A DNA stretch of 64,000 nt from Pisaster brevispinus (taxonomy: Eukaryota; Echinodermata; Asteroidea; Forcipulatida; Asteriidae). The position numbers and the translations under genes are program-made. The stretch is taken from NCBI GenBank assembly GCA_023634235.1, contig JAMKCF010000015.1, forward strand, positions 3,759,698 to 3,823,697, in the 5' to 3' direction. The notes beneath the pieces are model-generated. The model was given only the letters and a program-made list of their open reading frames with translations. It did not search any database and was not told where the DNA came from. This document shows, in pieces, positions 20,658 to 32,652 of this stretch; the stretch's first letter is position 1; each line of letters opens with the position of its first letter.

Positions 20658-23600
20658 ATGCTGGGCGCGGTCGTGTCTGACTTTGGCCTAATCGGCAGCG
20701 TACTGCCGGTGATGATGTTTGCGGGACTCTCAGTAATTGTCATGGGTGTATTTGGCTCATGGCGACCGTCAGGCTTTCCACCGGGACCGAAGCCTCTTCC
20801 TTTCATCGGCAACCTGAAAGGTGAGTGAGTGTTTATTTTACCTTCAGAATTGCTGGGTAAATAATGTTTGGTGTGCGTAGTTTTACGTCACACCCTTTTT
20901 GTTAGTAGGCACCGAGTTGCTGTTGAAGGCTGTTGATCGAAATTTCAATCTGCGTTCATTATACTTGCACTATTTTTAAAACTACCATATTATTATATCA
21001 AAGCAACATAATACTTTGGAAATAAAAAAAGTCTTAACCGCACCCTTGTTTCGATGATTCATCAACTCTGTTTGTGGTAACTTTTACAATGATTTTTCCC
21101 CCAGTGCAGATTGTTTCGTTCATTCCATTTAATTTCATATGTTAAAACAATAGACAAAAAACTTGCAGCACATAGCTGAATTCACAAATGCAACCAGTAA
21201 AGAAACCGCGCTAAAAAGTAATACAAATGTACAGAAAAAAAAGAGGAAAGCACAAAAAAAGAAACATTGGAATCCATGTCCTAATTTTCGCTTAAAAGAA
21301 TGTGGGTTTTTTTTTAAAGAATTTTTTCTCTGACCGAATTTTGACAGATGGTGCTGTTCAAAACAAAAAAACAATTTCAAAAAACTTTCGCAGCCTGTAT
21401 GCCACAAGCATTCACAAAGTAGGCTACATGTAGCATGTCTGTTTGATGGACGTGAGCTAATCACTGGGATCCCAATAATAATTCTTAGTTTTTAAATTAA
21501 CTACCACTTATCATTGTCTGACCCCCCCCCCGCGTAATCCTATTGTTAAGTGAAAAATTACAACTTTCTCTAATCCAGATACAATGCATAAGATTTCAAT
21601 CTAAACTGTTTGGTCAAATCGCCCCTCAAATCGGACCTAGCATCTTAATAAAAGGAAACGCAATAAATGGCGACAAAAAGGAAATTACACAGAGCTGTAA
21701 ATCTTATGACCCTTAATCCAACCTCCAAACGTTAACACACCCAGCCACAAAATACATAAATCTAAACATCAAGGTTTCGAGAGTTCAGTTGGCACTGCTG
21801 GAGACCATGCAGATATTTGTTTGTATATCCGAGGTTCGCGCTTGTGTGGCTGTATACCCGACCGAAGAAATAATACTAGGCTGCCCCACTTTGCTATTTT
21901 CGAAAGTTGTACACGCTTTACATACAAATTATTCATCCATCGCGGTTTTAAGGCAGTGTATACTTTTGGTAATTGTCGAAGACCAGTATCCTCACTTGGT
22001 GTATCCCAACATATGCATAAAAAACAACAAACCTGTGAAAATGTGTGCTCAAATGGTCATAGAAGTTGCAAGGCAATAACTAAAGGGAAAAAAACCACAC
22101 CAGTGTCGCATAGAATGTTGTGCTTTACAGAAGCCTGAGAAGGGCTTCATGCCTGAATCCTTTCTCAGATTCAAATTTTGGGTTGAACAATTACCTCTTT
22201 CTCTAAAACTACATTACTTCAAAGGGGGTCATTTCTAACCATGTTTTATAACATCAATAGAATATCTTTACCAAATAAGTGTTCATGGTCATTACTTTTT
22301 GGAGTAAATACCAAAGGTTTCCCCCCCCCTTCAATGATGCAGAGAATAAAAGATGCTTTGTGGTAAATTTACTCATAAATTTACCAAGAATGCGGGAACT
22401 CCAAAACTATGAGGTGCCTCAATATTGGACCCTCGTCACACAAAGGCAATTGCTAAGCAACCTGCAGGCATTAATCAAGTTGAGAGAACTTTGGTGTACC
22501 GGTCGCACAGGAGACTGATTGGGGTCACTCAGTGAGAAAATGTGCAGACGTTGAAAGCGAGTATTATGGTTGGAATGCTTGACACCTTGCCTCTCTAATA
22601 TAGTCTGAAGGTTTTGCGGTACTTCGTTTTGTATTAAGTGGAATAACGTATTAAAGGTTTCATTATACTTGGATTATCCAAATAATCTAGTTTTCTTGCA
22701 TTGTATTGTTTTGCTTTAGATATTAGCAAAGAGGGGACACCACTGTGGGTATTGATGGTGGAAATGGGCAAGATATACGGCGACGTCTTCTCAGTCAAGC
22801 TGGGTACAAAATGGTACGTGGTGTTAAACAGCTATGATGTTATCCACGAAGGCATGGCCGACCCATCACTTGAACTTGCAGACAGGCCACACTACTACTC
22901 AAGTAAGTGACAATGATGTCATACTAGCCCCACCCCGTGGTCATCTTTCTCTGCATTGACGTCAGGGGACCCCTCCCCACACACAATTGCCTAATGCCCC
23001 GAAGTGCCACCCACAAAAAAAACCAGATACATAAACATGCAGTGCCCTCATAAAAAAAAAAAACATGGCCCCTGGGCCACCCATCGGAAAGCAAAACGAT
23101 TTATCGACAGTGTGTTTAACTATAGAGATGAGGAAACTATTGAACAACGATTTTACAAAATAGCCACAGAGCCTGGACTTCCAGTCGAATGTGTACCCTT
23201 GTGCATTTGTGCATTTGAAGAAATCTTGCATTTTATGAAGATTGCACTGTTTCGATTTGTATCAACTTTTGATATCAAGAAATGGGGGGCATATTATCTC
23301 AAAACTTGTATAGGGGGCCTACAGCTGTTATTTTTATAACTCTTAATTAGTTACAAGATATAAACATTCCCATGTGACAAGTGTGGTATCTTGCCTGCCA
23401 GGAAGTTTGTGGAGAAGGTCACTCTTTTTGTAAATAAAGCTTACGTCATCTATTGATTCGACCTCATCTCTATCTTCTTTCTCAGCGGATATTTTTAGCG
23501 AAGATTATCGCGACCTGGCCTATACCAACTATTGCCCAACGTGGGTACTACACCGAGAATACGCCCTCAATTGCTTCAGGTATGCTCCTATTTTTATTCG

Positions 23601-26600
23601 CTCGTCCCCAGCGCCTTGCCTTAAAACCAAAGGCGCTCGGATGGGCAAACATAACAAGCACGCTCGTTGGTTAATGCTCAGTCCCATCATGCATCACACT
23701 CACACTGCAAGCACTGCACGCATGACATACTTCCTGAACAAGAATCTGTGCAAGCTGATTAGCCCATCCCAGCGGTCCTGGATAGGCCGCTGGGGCCGAG
23801 CGAACTATTTTTATCATCTATAGACCATGTGACCTATGACATCACATGTTTACAAAAGAGCCACAGAGCCTGGACTTCCTGCGGGCACATCAATTGTACA
23901 CAGCTCAATGGAAGAATGCAACAAATCTTATGTTTTATGGAGATTGCATTGTCTGATTTTTCTCAACTTTTGATTATGAAGAAAGGGGGGGGCATCCCAA
24001 AAGCTGTACAGCTGTTGCTTTTGCAAATTTTGAATCTATGTGAAAATTATGACACAAAATGTAAATTTTCCCATATAGCCTGTGTAGTATCTTGCCCGTC
24101 AGGAAATGCATTATAATGTACAAGGTCACCACTCTGTAAACAAAATGTAACAGGTCTATAGCAGGCCTAATTTGTACCCATATTTAAAGATGCTAGGTAT
24201 GATTTTGGCCGATTTGACCAGAAAGTTTGGATTACAATTTTTAAATTTAGCTATAATAGAGATTCGCGAAAGTCTTAAGCTTCCATTTAAAAATTCGCCA
24301 ATGATAAGTGATTTTACTTAGAAACTAAAATAATCCAGATGTAACGTCCATCACCCATGTATAAACTATTATGAATAATGTTACATTTATTTTGTGCATT
24401 GTTAAAAGAAAATAGTCAGTGGCCTGACGTTTCGACCCTAGCAGAGTCTTTCTCGAAGGCTACCAAGTTCGTGACATAAAATGCGAAAGTTCGTGTATTT
24501 TTTTATTTTTTTTTACGGACACGCACCTTTCTTCCAAAATTCGTTCACGGAAAAACATTTAATGGCTTACAAAGAGTTTTCTTTCTTTGCAGTTAGGCCT
24601 ACCATTTTCTCTTTTCTCCGAATCTAGAGGCCAATGTCATTTATTCAGTGGTCGTTTAAACTTTAAACGTATACAATATCATGTCCGCGAAAAGTCGTCC
24701 GTTATGCCTTTTTGATCATCAATAAGGACTTGGCGCCGTTAATGGCCTTTTGAGGCAAGGGTCATCACTCACAGGAGACTCTGATCTTCGCGCTCTGGTT
24801 GTGTTATTGTTATTGTTAAAACAGACATTGTATGGAGGTGTCAGACATCAGCGGTATTGCCTGGGGGTGGGGGCCAGGAGCCCCCCACAATTTTCCAACC
24901 CCCAGGTATGTGCCCCTATAGGAAAATACTACAGCGGAGTGCCCTCCACAAAGGAAAGTCAGAGTATTATTATTGGGTGCTTCAAATACAATATTTGATG
25001 ATAACCATAGGAAACGCTCCATGGTCCTCCCCGAGCCTTAGACCTTGGAGGTAATGAGCCGTAAACGGGAGTAGGTTTTCGTTCGACCTTCATGCATAGA
25101 CCAAGGACCAGTCTTTGCTTTATGCATAAAGCAAGTGTTCCTTCAGACCGTGTCATTGTCAAACTTATTTACTGCAACAGTGACCTTGTACACCCACTTA
25201 GAGAAAGGCCCCCAAGGGCTAAGCAAGCAAGCTAAACACGTGGTTCTAAGAAGTGATTACTTACCCAATACGTTCCAAGACGCTCCAGGTGTGTAGTCAC
25301 GAACATGTAGTCACGAAAACCAACCGCTATCTGAACCGATATCGCCCCACGAACCGCTCGCCGTCAGAGGGCCCAATCATTCCTGTAACCGCCTGATAAC
25401 ACAACTGGAGCGTCGTGGAACCAAGGCTAGATAGGAGGTAGCCTTCTCGTTGCATTGTATATCATAATACCACATGAAATTAAGAAATCTGAAAATGACA
25501 GGGGAAGTTGTGCCCCCTTTTTCTTCATTTAAAAAAGTTTCTATTAAAGCATTGTACAGAACAAATGATTCAAAATATGAGATTTTTTATTTTCTTCCAT
25601 TGAGCCGTGTATGAATCGTGCCCTCATATTTGTATATGAAGTCGGGGCTCTCTGGCTCTTTTGTAAACCGTGCCTCCTTGAAAACGTCTCTCCTCTACAT
25701 CCATCAATTTATTGCTATCTATGTGAGGACTTTCCTTAACTTAACACTCTCCATAGACTTAGCGCATGAAAAAAATGTGAGGACACAAAAATACAAAGGA
25801 TTCCAATGTGAGGACAGCATTGTCCCTTTTGTATTCCTTTGTTCTACTGTCCCCACTCTTATGGTATTACCATTACATGTATTATGGAAGGTCTACACCG
25901 GTGATGTAGATACAGTACGTTAGCCTAGGGACACAACATAGCTTTCCCGTGTCCTTAACATTCCATGTACCGCCTCTGAGTGATATCAAGGCTATACTAA
26001 TAAATGAACCGTCAGAAATGGGTTGTAGAAAATGTAGCCCTGTTTATTTAAAAAAAAAAGGTAAGGCCGGACGTGTCAAGGGAAGTCCCTTGCACTTCGT
26101 GTTCTGTGAATATTTATGATGAGGTTATTAAAAGGGAAAATACAAAACACGAAATCTTGTCGTGAGACTCAAAGTTTGATCGTGCATGAAAAATCGCTGG
26201 TGTAGATTATTGCTAATAATAAGTGGATGCACTTCTGTGCATACCGCTTGGTAAATTTATAGCATGGTCTTCAAGTAAACGATTTGTTCAGGCCAGGGAA
26301 TTGTCATGTTCTATAGTTTCCCAATTGCATTTTTATGACCGTATAACTTTCAATAGTGTTCCCGTTTCTTTGTGTAGAGCGCATTGAGACCTTGTGCTTA
26401 AATTGCCCTTTATTTGCAAGAGTAGGTTCACTGACTACTATACTATTAAATGTTATGGTAACTTTTGGTTACAGACAAGTAAGCAGCAACAAGCAACTGG
26501 ACATTTCAGTCAACAAGCAGTTCACTGACTACGTGGCACCATTCTTGCAGAAAGGGGACCCGGCAGATGGGATAGCTCTGGGTCAGCTACTGGCGATGGG

Positions 26601-29600
26601 AACCGTCGTCACCTGGTGCTTCGGACCCGAGTGAGAAGATTATTTAAGTTTAGGCTTGGAGGTAACTCCATGGGTTAGAACCTCGAACCACTCCTTTCAT
26701 AGGCGTACAACCCAGGAGGCCGGTTGGGGAGGGGTAGCAACAGTCTTCAATTCGGCAAAACATTGGGGAAAATATGGGCACAGTAAGACGAAAACAAATT
26801 TTTGACAGAGAAAGCAAAGAAGACTTTTTTGTCATTTATTATAAACTGGTATTTGTGTTTTTGATGTATACAATTTCAGGCAAATCAACCTCCCCCACCC
26901 TCAATCAAAGAGTCCCCATACGCACATGCCACCTTTTCAAAAGACGGTGTTTATAACATGGTGAGCCTGTAAACTAAATTGACAATGCCAAAAAAACCCA
27001 AAAAAAACAACAACAACAACAACACAAATATTTTTTTTTGGTGACGATCTGTTTTCTTGGTAGAGCACCGGCACGTTAATCCGGAGGTACGTTAAATGCA
27101 AAGTATCCTTTGGTTTTTGGAACCTTTTGATTGTTTCAATCATATATAAATGTAGATATATATACAACAACACTAACCTGTGAAAATTTCATTTCAAAAA
27201 GTGGTCGCGTTTTTGAGATATCGCCGAAAATCCGGAGCGAATATGTCCACGCAGGAAGAATAATCCCTAATAATACATGTAGTAATACGAAATACACAAT
27301 CAGAGAAACGTTTCTGACAGGAACGCTTCTCAGATTACAATTTTAGGGCTCAAAAACTGGTATCTTTTTTCTTATTACTTCGAAGTGAAATGTTTCTTAA
27401 AATGCCTTTTACTGTCGAAAGCTGATGAAGGCTTCTAACCAATAATTTTTATTAGTCATTCATTTTAAGAGTGATTACCAAATAATACGGAGGTCGCAGG
27501 TCCAAGTCCTGCTTCAGTCGGTTTGTCCTGTTCCTTGCTCTATGGTTCAACCCCCCTCCTTAAAAAAAAAAACCCAATAAAAAACCCAGATTTCTTTTCC
27601 TTCCTGCAGGAACGAGAAGCTTCACCGCGATCTTGTAGAAATCGTGAGCGTCGGATGCAGTATGAACCTTGTGGGTAGGAGGATGCCTGCGGACATCTTC
27701 CCGTTTCTCAAATACCTCCCACTCTCGTCAAATAGCGTGGTGAGGGACGTTGTGGAAGAATTCATGCAGATTCTCAGGACTGAGTTTCTTCGTCGCCGTG
27801 ATGTGTACAATGAAGGTATTTAAAATAAATTAAAGAGCATGGAATGAAGCAACAAAACACCCCTGTACAAAAATGTACCGACCAATTTTTCTCAGAATGA
27901 TGTCAACGGATTTTGACAAATTTTGCCTCGGAAGTGTAGCGTAATATACAATGGCTATTTACACCGTTTTAATGTGAATTTAGAGACTTGTAATTCCCAC
28001 CCCCCCCCCCCTTCTCTCACATTAGGACTCTGCCTTTTGGAAAATGAGTACATCACAAAACTGAATGTGACATTTCCCTTCCTTTTTAACGGCCTCACGT
28101 TTCGACCCAATGGCAGAGTCTTTCTCGAAGGCTAAATGACGTCACAAACCACATAAACTGGTATACTGTCGTCTCAGAAGCAGTCAAGTGGACATAAATT
28201 AAAAGAACCAGAATCAGTCAATTGGAAAGCAATGCAAATACGTAGAGGGAGAGGCAGACAGCACACTTGACTGCTTCCGTTACACCAGCATACCTGTTTG
28301 AGTTTTGTCCTTTTGTTTGGTAAACAGTTTGCGACAGCCGATTTCTGTGAGACATTTAAGCTTTCACCAAAATTGGTTATTGCTGCTATGCTTCATTTGT
28401 TCTATAGGACTGTCTACGTGCGAATATAAATAAATAAATAAAAAATCCCCCCAAAAATGCGATTGGCGGCGTTGATGCGCCGATGTACATTTTCTTTCAT
28501 ATTCGCCCCAAGTTCATATCCCCCCCCCCCCAAATAGTGGTAATTGGGTCTGATTCAAAGCGGTCATCGTCAACACACTTTTTCTAAGGAAAGTTCAGTA
28601 TCTTTTCGAATCGGTTCGGCCAAGTTTAACGATTGTCGATTCACCTTTTACAGAAGACGAGCTGACTGACTTGTGCGGGGCCTTGATACGAACACAGAAG
28701 ACTGTTGAAAAAGAGGAGGAATACCAGTTCCTATCTGATGTGCACGTTGTGCAAGTTATCGCTTCGTCATTCAGAGGTAAAACACAAAACATTTTAAAAG
28801 ACAAACACCCTAATTTCTGCTTCAGCAAACAGACAAGGTTAATTGAAATACCATGTATGGTTCGCCTGCGAGACATTTCGAAATGCATCAATGGCTACGT
28901 CAAACCCTGTGGTTATCTGTTGGGAGGGATGGGTCAACAGCCTCCGATTGATGTTTTTGGGCGGGGGTTTGAGCTCTTGCATTTTCAAACAATAATCAAA
29001 TACCGCAAAGTACTGTGTCAACTTTCCCACTACTTTTACACTACAGGCTCCATTGGTCACCTGACCACTACATACTGGGGGCTGGCAGTACTTGCCGAGT
29101 ACCCGGACATCCAGGCGAAAGTTGCCAAGGAGGTTGATGAGGTCATCGGGAGTGAACGCCTCCCGTCACTGGACGACCGAGATGCCATGCCGTACACGCA
29201 GGCGTTCCTCTCCGAGGCTCTGAGGTTCGGCTCCATAGCCCCGCTGGGTGTACCTCGTTCTGCACGTGAAGACACGAAACTGAGTATGCATAACGATACA
29301 TCGCTTTTGCAATGCCACAGCCGCAAGTTTTGCCTAACCTCGGTTGGCAAAAGTACGGGCGGCCTTCACTGCAAAAATACACAGTTTCTTAATTGACCAA
29401 TAATGCTATAAAATTACCTATATTATTCTGATAAAAAATTAATTGGTTTACTATTCAAAACGAAAGGCAAACTCATACTTTATAGAAACAAGTTGCAGTA
29501 TTTTACTACAAAGGGCAAGTTTTTGTCACGCTGGTTTGTACATTATATGCCTTCCATGCAAAATGGTGGCAGTTATGGCACTTCCGGGTGGGGGAAGGGG

Positions 29601-30698
29601 CTGCTCGAGCCTCCCACCCAGGCCTGCTGATTTCTTCAAATTAACTTAAGTGGCGGTTTATCAAGGAGTGAAAACTGATCAGGGGTTAGGGTCGACCCTA
29701 CCCCACATAACATGGGCCCTCCGGTTTTATTTTCTTTCATCCAGTCTTCTAAACACAAGAACATGGTATGCCACTGTCTCTTGCATCATACGGTAGCATT
29801 TTGAGTAATTTATTTCAACTGCCATTACTGCTTTCACCGGGCAACTGTTTTTATAGAGCGCTGGCACGTTAATCCGGAGGTCGCAGGCTCGAATCCAGCT
29901 CTAGTCAATTATTCTTTGTTCAACCCTAAATTAACAATAATAATAATGTGTCTGTTTTGTAGAGGATTTTGATATTCCCAAGGATACCGTCATCTTGTAT
30001 AACATCTACGGGGTTCATTTTGACGAGGCGAACTACACAAAGCCAGAAGAGTTCAACCCAGGTTGGTATGAACTTTGACACCACTATGGTCTGTTATTAT
30101 ACAACGGGCGCAGCTTTATGGTGGTATTTGACAGAACACCTTTCCTAAGAACGAGCAGAAAACAAATATGACAGAAAAACAAGTTGGCCAAGCTAAGGCA
30201 ACGAAACCCTGGATGTTAAAAGTTCAGCTGAGACGTTAACATGTGACTTTCATTGTTTCTTTCTTTATAATTTTACTTTCAAAAAAGAATTGCGTTGAGA
30301 AAAACCAATCAATGACCACCGACCTTTAAACAGGTGTATTTATGGTGGACATTAATTCCCTCCTCGCAATGTATTAAGTGGTGCTAAGTCTTGATCATAA
30401 CATAGTTTTATGTTCCTCCCTTCTTTCAGAGCGGTTCCTCAGTGACGACGGCTCGTTCAGCCGTCCGGAGAAGTTTATCCCGTTCGGTATGGGTGTTCGA
30501 AGATGCCTCGGGGAATTCCAGGCCGAGGCGTTCCTCTTCCTCACCTTTTGTCGCCTTCTCCAGGGGTATCGGTTGGTTAAGATTGATGGCGGAGAAGACG
30601 GCGAGGAGGGAGGGGCAAGCTTACTCTCTCAGGACCCAGAAATCCAGGGAGCAAGATGGCCCAGCCCATTTCAAGTCCGCGTGACGAAAAACGAGTAA
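20658..30698 (+). CDS. Cytochrome P450, nine exons
   Basis: Coding exons are 20658-20820, 22720-22902, 23486-23579, 26475-26630, 27610-27815, 28654-28776, 29047-29283, 29963-30061 and 30430-30698. All have GT-AG sites and phases agree, giving 1,530 bases and 509 residues. An N-terminal hydrophobic anchor is followed by the proline hinge PPGPKPLPFIGN. WVLHR (135-139) is the C-helix WxxxR, EALR (365-368) the K-helix ExxR, NPERF follows, and FGMGVRRCLG (439-448) is the heme loop with Cys446 as ligand. It resembles clan 2 enzymes (CYP1/2/17-like), which are endoplasmic-reticulum monooxygenases; the substrate cannot be told. The oddity is the I-helix: the usual A/G-G-x-D/E-T-T reads IGHLTT (311-316), with no acidic residue. 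I assign no subfamily. All exons are intact, so it looks like a working gene. Confidence 0.93.
21955..22250. repeat. Dispersed repeat in P450 intron 1
   Basis: GTCGAAGACCAGTATCCTCAC and ACAACAAACCTGTGAA are shared with 33220-33280. A nearby block, CAGAAGCCTGAGAAGGGCTT, looks like another member of an inverted-repeat family. There is no coding content. Confidence 0.5.
23819..24160. mobile_element. Non-autonomous repeat, CTGTACAGC family, complete
   Basis: It starts TATAGACCATGTGACC and ends with the inverse, AACAGGTCTATA, inside P450 intron 3. The interior holds AAAAGCTGTACAGCTGTTGC and CTTGCCCGTCAGGAAATGC. Compared with 11453-11772 it is inverted. A diverged partial copy at about 23230-23440 lies just before exon 3, and another at about 25480-25690. 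Confidence 0.75.
24417..24466. repeat. GACGTTTCGACC motif repeat
   Basis: GACGTTTCGACCCTAGCAG followed by AGTCTTTCTCGAAGGC recurs near 28090-28133 and, as a foldback, at 31821-31908. This is one arm only. Confidence 0.65.
27053..27095 (+). repeat. SINE fragment (tRNA-like)
   Basis: TAGAGCACCGGCACGTTAATCCGGAGGT closely matches the SINE piece at 29857. A further tRNA-like piece with GGAGGTCGCAGGTCCAAG lies near 27488. All are in P450 introns. Confidence 0.5.
28085..28295. repeat. GACGTTTCGACC-type element with inverted arms
   Basis: ACGTTTCGACCC and AGAGTCTTTCTCGAAGGC are followed by GAAGCAGTCAAGTG (28176) and its exact inverse, CACTTGACTGCTTC (28262). It lies in P450 intron 5. Confidence 0.55.
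29857..29950 (+). repeat. tRNA-derived SINE fragment
   Basis: TAGAGCGCTGG (part of an A box), CGGAGGTCGCAG and the B-box-like GGCTCGAATCC are followed by an AATAATAAT tail. The 5' part of the tRNA is missing, so it is a SINE piece, not a tRNA gene. It ends just before P450 exon 8. Confidence 0.6.
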
Positions 30699-30707
30699 TG
30701 GGGTTTC

Positions 30708-30713
30708 AATAAA
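30708..30713 (+). terminator. Polyadenylation signal, P450
   Basis: AATAAA lies 10 bases after the stop codon. Another AATAAA occurs near 30922, so either could be used. Confidence 0.5.
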
Positions 30714-32652
30714 TAGAATTAGACAACATCCCTACCATGGAAGGTTAATTGTTTTTAAACCATTTTCTGAACGCAACTTTATAAACGCAATGCTTAATTT
30801 AAGTCTATACCTCACTCTTAACTCATTAATGTTTACCAACATTATCCAACTTGGTCGAGTGATCAGTCAGTAGTTGGGATCAACATGTACACCCAACCAA
30901 AGTTCTCTTTTTTGGTTTCAAAAATAAAACATTAGTTCGTTATATACAATTGTGATTGGTGGGGTCCACGGTGTTTTGTACACCCGAGGGGCAGATGGCT
31001 CGCGAGGCGATGCCGAGGGTGCCATTTGCCCCCCCCCCCCGAGTTGTACATAACCTGGACATCACATCGCGCACAGTTGTTTTGTTATACCATGGCAATA
31101 TATTTGCAGGAGGGGGAAACAAACAATACAAATTATTAAATTATATTTCTTCAAACTTGATTGTTTAAAATTGCTTTTCGTTGTTTACCCCAATAGGAAC
31201 TTACCCCGCCATTCGAACCATAGAGCACGGAGCTATAAAAACATAGAGCAAGCATCGAACCAAGCACAACATTTTGTGTACTTTTCACTGAATGAATTCG
31301 CATCACCACTGTGTCCATGCCTTGACTTCGAGTTGAGTTTTTGTCCCTACAAAAAATGCCATTTGAAAACAGCCCGGGACAAAACAAAAACTTGTTTCCC
31401 ACATGTATTAATCATAAACACACCTTCCCGGTATTTTTTTTTATGTTTGATTTATGATACATGTATTTATGTTTCTTTTAATGATAAATTTTGATTTTCT
31501 GTAAATGATTAGTATTAAAAAGTTGACTGCAAGTAATAAGCATAATCATTTGTTTTTCTACTAAATCAGTTTTATTGGAAGAGAGAATTATTAGAATACA
31601 ATCAAACCTTTTGTACAGTCAAAAATATACAATCACAAATGCTTTTGTGATGGAAGTTGGAATGTACGTTCATTAAAAAAAAAAAGCAAATAACTAACTG
31701 ACATTTTTAGGGGATTAATTTTTCTTGACATTAATTTTAACAAATAGCATTAGCTGATTGCAAACTGCTTACCAACCAAAAGGGCCTATGGTGTAAAATG
31801 TAAAAAAAAATAGTAAGTAGCTTGACGTTTACACCCTAGCAGAGTCTTTCTCGAAGGTTGAATGAAAGACTCTGCTAGTGTCGAAACGTCAAGCCACCAA
31901 TTATTTTTTTGAAATTATTTTTGTAAGACGGGAAATAATGACTTAAACCAGTTTATGGAATTGGAACTAAATGGATGGTGAAAGGATACAATAAAATAAT
32001 AATTTTTTACCTCATTGGTATGAAGTTACGTTTTCCTCCCCAAATTTCCACTTTCGATCCCTTTCAAAGGCCACCGTCGTCGAGGTAAAAAAAATGGAAA
32101 CTTGCCTGTCAAGATCTCGGCCAATGACAGTCGCTGTGACGTAACGTGCAATGAGCCTATAAGAACAATGACTGTATGTATTGACGTCATCAGGCCGCCA
32201 TCTTAGAGGTACGGCAGTGGCGAAACAATGATAAAAGCACATCTATGGACGCAAGGATGGGCGACCAAGCACCCTTCTGTTAGCCTCCAGCTGAGGGCAC
32301 CAGGCCCCTCAGTGAAAATCCCAGCCAAGGATCTCGACTGTTGGTTGTGTCAATCCACCTACTTTTCAAACCTCCTTTCAAAAATCCACAAACCAACAAA
32401 TATATAAATTACAAGAATTAAATGCATCATTTATACAGATTTTTTTACACGGAGCGCAGTCCCACAGTAAATAGTAAGTGGGTCAGTTTTATGGTCTCTC
32501 AAACATTGGCTCGAACAGATTCTATATATGTACATACTAGTATATAACAGTAAAAACCACACTGATCAAAGCTTGTGTAAATCTTGGACGGATTTTGGAC
32601 GGATGTGATCTTGCATGTGAAGTTCTTCTCATGGGTCTTGATGAGGACATTT
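30714..32652. other. Region between the P450 and C2orf81 3' ends
   Basis: The two genes converge here. Besides the foldback at 31821-31908 and a GACGTCATC...CATCTTAGAGGTA fragment of the 13261 MITE family near 32150-32250, no feature is visible. A CCCCCCCCCC run lies at about 31030. Confidence 0.5.
31821..31908. repeat. GACGTTTCGACC foldback
   Basis: The left arm has GCTTGACGTTTACACCCTAG and AGAGTCTTTC; the right arm is its inverse, GAAAGACTCTGCTAGTGTCG and AAACGTCAAGCC. The two arms meet with only a few bases between. Confidence 0.8.

Noticed and set aside
28839..29382. Minus-strand frames of 73-97 codons
   Set aside because: They lie opposite P450 exon 7 and are shadows of its high-GC coding sequence.
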